Assembly (NCBI RefSeq): GCF_014066305.1
Contig: NW_023501151.1
Location: 1-64,000 of the forward strand
Source of the DNA: Letharia columbiana
Lineage: Eukaryota; Ascomycota; Lecanoromycetes; Lecanorales; Parmeliaceae
Length of the DNA stretch: 64,000 nucleotides
Direction: 5' to 3'
Position 1 is the first letter of the stretch; every line of letters starts with the position of its first letter. A model generated the notes under the pieces. The model did no database searches, had not been told where the DNA came from, and saw only the letters and a list, made by a program, of their open reading frames with translations. Both the position numbers and the translations under genes were made by a program. Below are positions 61,966 to 64,000 of the stretch, piece by piece.

Positions 61966-62580
61966 TTTATTACTAGATAAATTAATAAGCTAAGAGTTCT
62001 CTTAGCGTTCTTTAATTCGAAGTACGTATATACTAATATTCTAAATAATAACTCTATAAATAAATCTTTTCAAAAAACATGCGTTGAAATTCTAAAGGAG
62101 AAATTTTATAGTTTTTTTTAATATTTCTTTTATTTTTTTTATTTTAAATAAAAGAATTAAGTAATTAAATATTTAATTTTATTTTAGAAATCTTAAAACA
62201 GGTTAGTTTTAATTCGATTTTCGAAATTTTTAAATTTATAAGTAGTACTAGCTAAGTAAATATATTATTTTTTTATAAAATAAAATAAAATTACATATTA
62301 ACTGCGAGGAATAAATTGGTTATATAAAGTTCTCTTAGCGCCGACGAGTCGGGGAAACGACTTTATATGTAGACTTTGACATTTTTTAAAAAAATAACTT
62401 TAAGATTAAATCTTCTCGGATTTAGTGCGCTGTGTAGCCCTAGCTAAGGGCTATCCAAATTCGAAAAAATCAAGAAATTTCTTCAGAAAAAAAAGCGCAT
62501 TCCATTTGAATATAAGAATTGTAATGGAATGCGCCTCCGCGCTAAGAGCTGTTCTAATGGAATGCGGCCGCATTCCATTA
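61966..62580 (+). repeat. Dispersed repeat C, copy 2, better preserved
   Basis: Sister of 59602-60530, progressively less mutated toward its right end. The last 90 bp carry four 'ggaatgcg' boxes in alternating orientation. It ends against the truncated gypsy fragment, and is probably the insertion that cut it. Confidence 0.6.
62555..62580. repeat. Perfect 26-bp palindrome
   Basis: TAATGGAATGCGG followed by its exact complement CCGCATTCCATTA. A related spaced inverted repeat, GCGCATTCCATT / AATGGAATGCGC, lies at 62497-62534. Together they make the tip of repeat C strongly self-complementary, as expected of a transposon terminus. Confidence 0.85.
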
Positions 62581-62582
62581 CC

Positions 62583-64000
62583 TAGGCTAGACCACTCCAT
62601 CTTGCCTTGATCGTGCATCTTGTTGAATGTTTCGTCAATGACATCTTTGTCTTTCTGGCTAACAGGATACACTCGCGAAGGCTTAGCTGTAGCATCCGAC
62701 TTCAGAGGAATGGGCATCTATTCTTCTTCCGGAATATTCACGGTGGTACCTTGATCCTGCCAGATCTCCGAGAATTCCTCTGCTACGGAAGCAATTTGCG
62801 AAGCAACTTCCGGAGTACCATAGACGGTAATACCGTTAGGCATTACGTGCTCGAGGTTCGGATCGATCTGAGTGTAAGTAGATTCTGCTACGGTAGCAGG
62901 ACCTGTAGGTACTGGAGCAGAGGGAAGTGTGAGTTTCTGGACCAGCCCAGCAAACGCAGTGGCAGCTAGCACGATTCCCTTAGCAAGATTCCCCTTCCAT
63001 GACTTCACATTCCCGACGGCGAGGTGCGCGTCAGCGGGTGCTGCCAGGAAGGCACCATCTTGCTCGTACTCATAGAGTGCTCCCAGTCTTGCTTTCCGTG
63101 GCAGGCGGACAGGTGTTACCGTAGCATTGTATACCTGTACCATCGAGATTGTGTGATCAACGACGTGAGCGAAAACCCCGCCTGTGTGTCCAAAGTCTTG
63201 AGCACAATCCGGCTCGAACAAGAAATCCCTGTCTTCGGGAATAGCACCGTTGTACGCGACACGTACTTTCAAGGTTGTACCCGGTGCTATGGTAATCGCA
63301 GCCGTGGTACGAATGGTGCGCTTGGAATGAGGCTGGGTTCTTGCTACCACGTCGATTGGTGCCTTCAATCCCTGGCACTTTCCTAGCCTAACGCTCCGAG
63401 CGTCCAGATCCACAATCATTCCTTGTGGCGTCATGGTATCCGTGCCAATGAGAATATTGGCTTTGAGATCATCCACAATGTGTACCTCCATCGTAAGACA
63501 GGCTGTTCTCATTTCCTGGGATCCATCGATGACACCATTGACGTAGATCGTGACGCTAGCATACTCGGCTGTGCTGACGATCTTATTACCTACTCCTCGA
63601 ACCGGCAGGGAGGACGCCATCTTCTTGATCTCAAGGTTGGGAATGTGCTTCTGTAAGTAAGCACGATCTCCCAGTGTTACTCCGCAGCCGGAGTCAGGTG
63701 AAACTTCGCTTTCCTCAGCTCCAGGATCTGGAGCATACCTGACCTTCATGGTAGCATACTTCCAGCTTCTGAAGTTGTACCCAGGCCTGGCATTGTGACT
63801 TAGCTCAGCAGTGGATTTGATGATCGTTTCCACGTAGGCATTGTTGGCCATAAGTGCTTCGAACTTGTCGAGATTTACTTTAGGTCCTTCGGATTCGGGA
63901 ATCTTTCCGGTAGCAGCGTTAGAAGATTTTGCTTTCGTAACCTTCTGACAGTCTGATCGCAGGTGCTTGAAAAGTTTGTTTCTTGAAGGAAAGCATGCTT
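62583..64000 (-). pseudogene. Truncated gypsy polyprotein (zinc finger-PR-RT start)
   Basis: Fragment of a second Ty3/gypsy family, unlike the 7-kb element. The frame is open from the window edge at 64000 down to TAG at 62718-62720, about 427 codons. Its visible N-terminal end has FPSRNKLFKHLRSDC, the second half of a C2H2-like finger typical of some fungal gypsy proteins. An aspartic protease follows: SPDSGCG around 63690 and ILIGTD around 63440. After the TAG, the same frame continues as MPIPLKSD... to EWS near 62588, the start of RT, and then stops at repeat C. The TAG lies where the family has Trp (EEE-W-MPIPL), a single G-to-A change. Otherwise this fragment has almost no RIP. The remaining RT, RNase H and integrase are missing from this side. 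Confidence 0.8.

Noticed and set aside
62607..63656. Plus-strand frames opposite the gypsy fragment
   Set aside because: Antisense shadows of the protease/RT frame, which has clear motifs.
1..64000. Mitochondrial DNA or AT-rich bacterial origin
   Set aside because: The AT bias is specific to CpA/TpG loss with CpG kept, GC-normal islands alternate sharply, and all recognisable proteins are fungal-type Ty3/gypsy.

Overview
This window looks like repeat-dense DNA of a filamentous ascomycete (Pezizomycotina) whose genome has undergone repeat-induced point mutation (RIP). Most of it is extremely AT-rich: CpA and TpG dinucleotides are nearly absent, TpA is saturated and CpG is retained, which is the footprint of CpA-to-TpA mutation on both strands. 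I find no intact host gene, no rRNA, no confident tRNA and no CRISPR array. Almost everything that can be interpreted is a transposable element in some stage of decay.

Layout. 1-4700: RIP-ruined Ty3/gypsy pol, plus strand. 5558-9502: three copies of a dispersed non-coding repeat (called here the CGAG/CTAA family), one carrying a fold-back element. 9715-10935: short non-autonomous LTR element, half pristine and half mutated. 12846-13752: two more CGAG/CTAA copies. 13760-17880: inverted copy of the 1-4700 gypsy, interrupted by a CGAG/CTAA insertion. 18490-33250: AT-rich decayed repeats with several tandem and direct repeats. 33544-35845: long, nearly unmutated CGAG/CTAA element with a 126-bp minisatellite. 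35846-40459: decayed tandemly arranged host repeats holding another CGAG/CTAA insertion. 40460-44830: lightly mutated island with several inverted-repeat elements and one possible gene relic. 44830-51783: AT-rich, with a TIR element nested in a CGAG/CTAA copy. 51784-58788: structurally complete 7.0-kb chromodomain Ty3/gypsy retrotransposon. 58789-62580: nested repeats. 62583-64000: truncated fragment of a second, unrelated gypsy element, minus strand.

The 7-kb element carries every expected part: 164-bp LTRs, a Tf1/sushi-like self-priming primer-binding site, gag with a CCHC knuckle, a GGGAAAC slippery heptamer at the gag end, protease, reverse transcriptase, RNase H, integrase with D,D35E, a chromodomain and a polypurine tract. 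It is dead because of in-frame stops: six in gag and eleven in pol. The pol stops nearly all replace conserved tryptophans, and zinc-binding cysteines have become tyrosines, so the mutations are G-to-A on the coding strand while CAA/CAG codons are largely spared.

The most novel item may be the CGAG/CTAA family. It has about 13 copies or fragments, from about 430 bp to 2.3 kb. Three insertions can be compared with uninterrupted copies of their host sequence inside the window. Each shows precise insertion between A and T, no target-site duplication and a CTRR-type 3' end. That is Helitron-like behaviour, but without the usual 5' TC.
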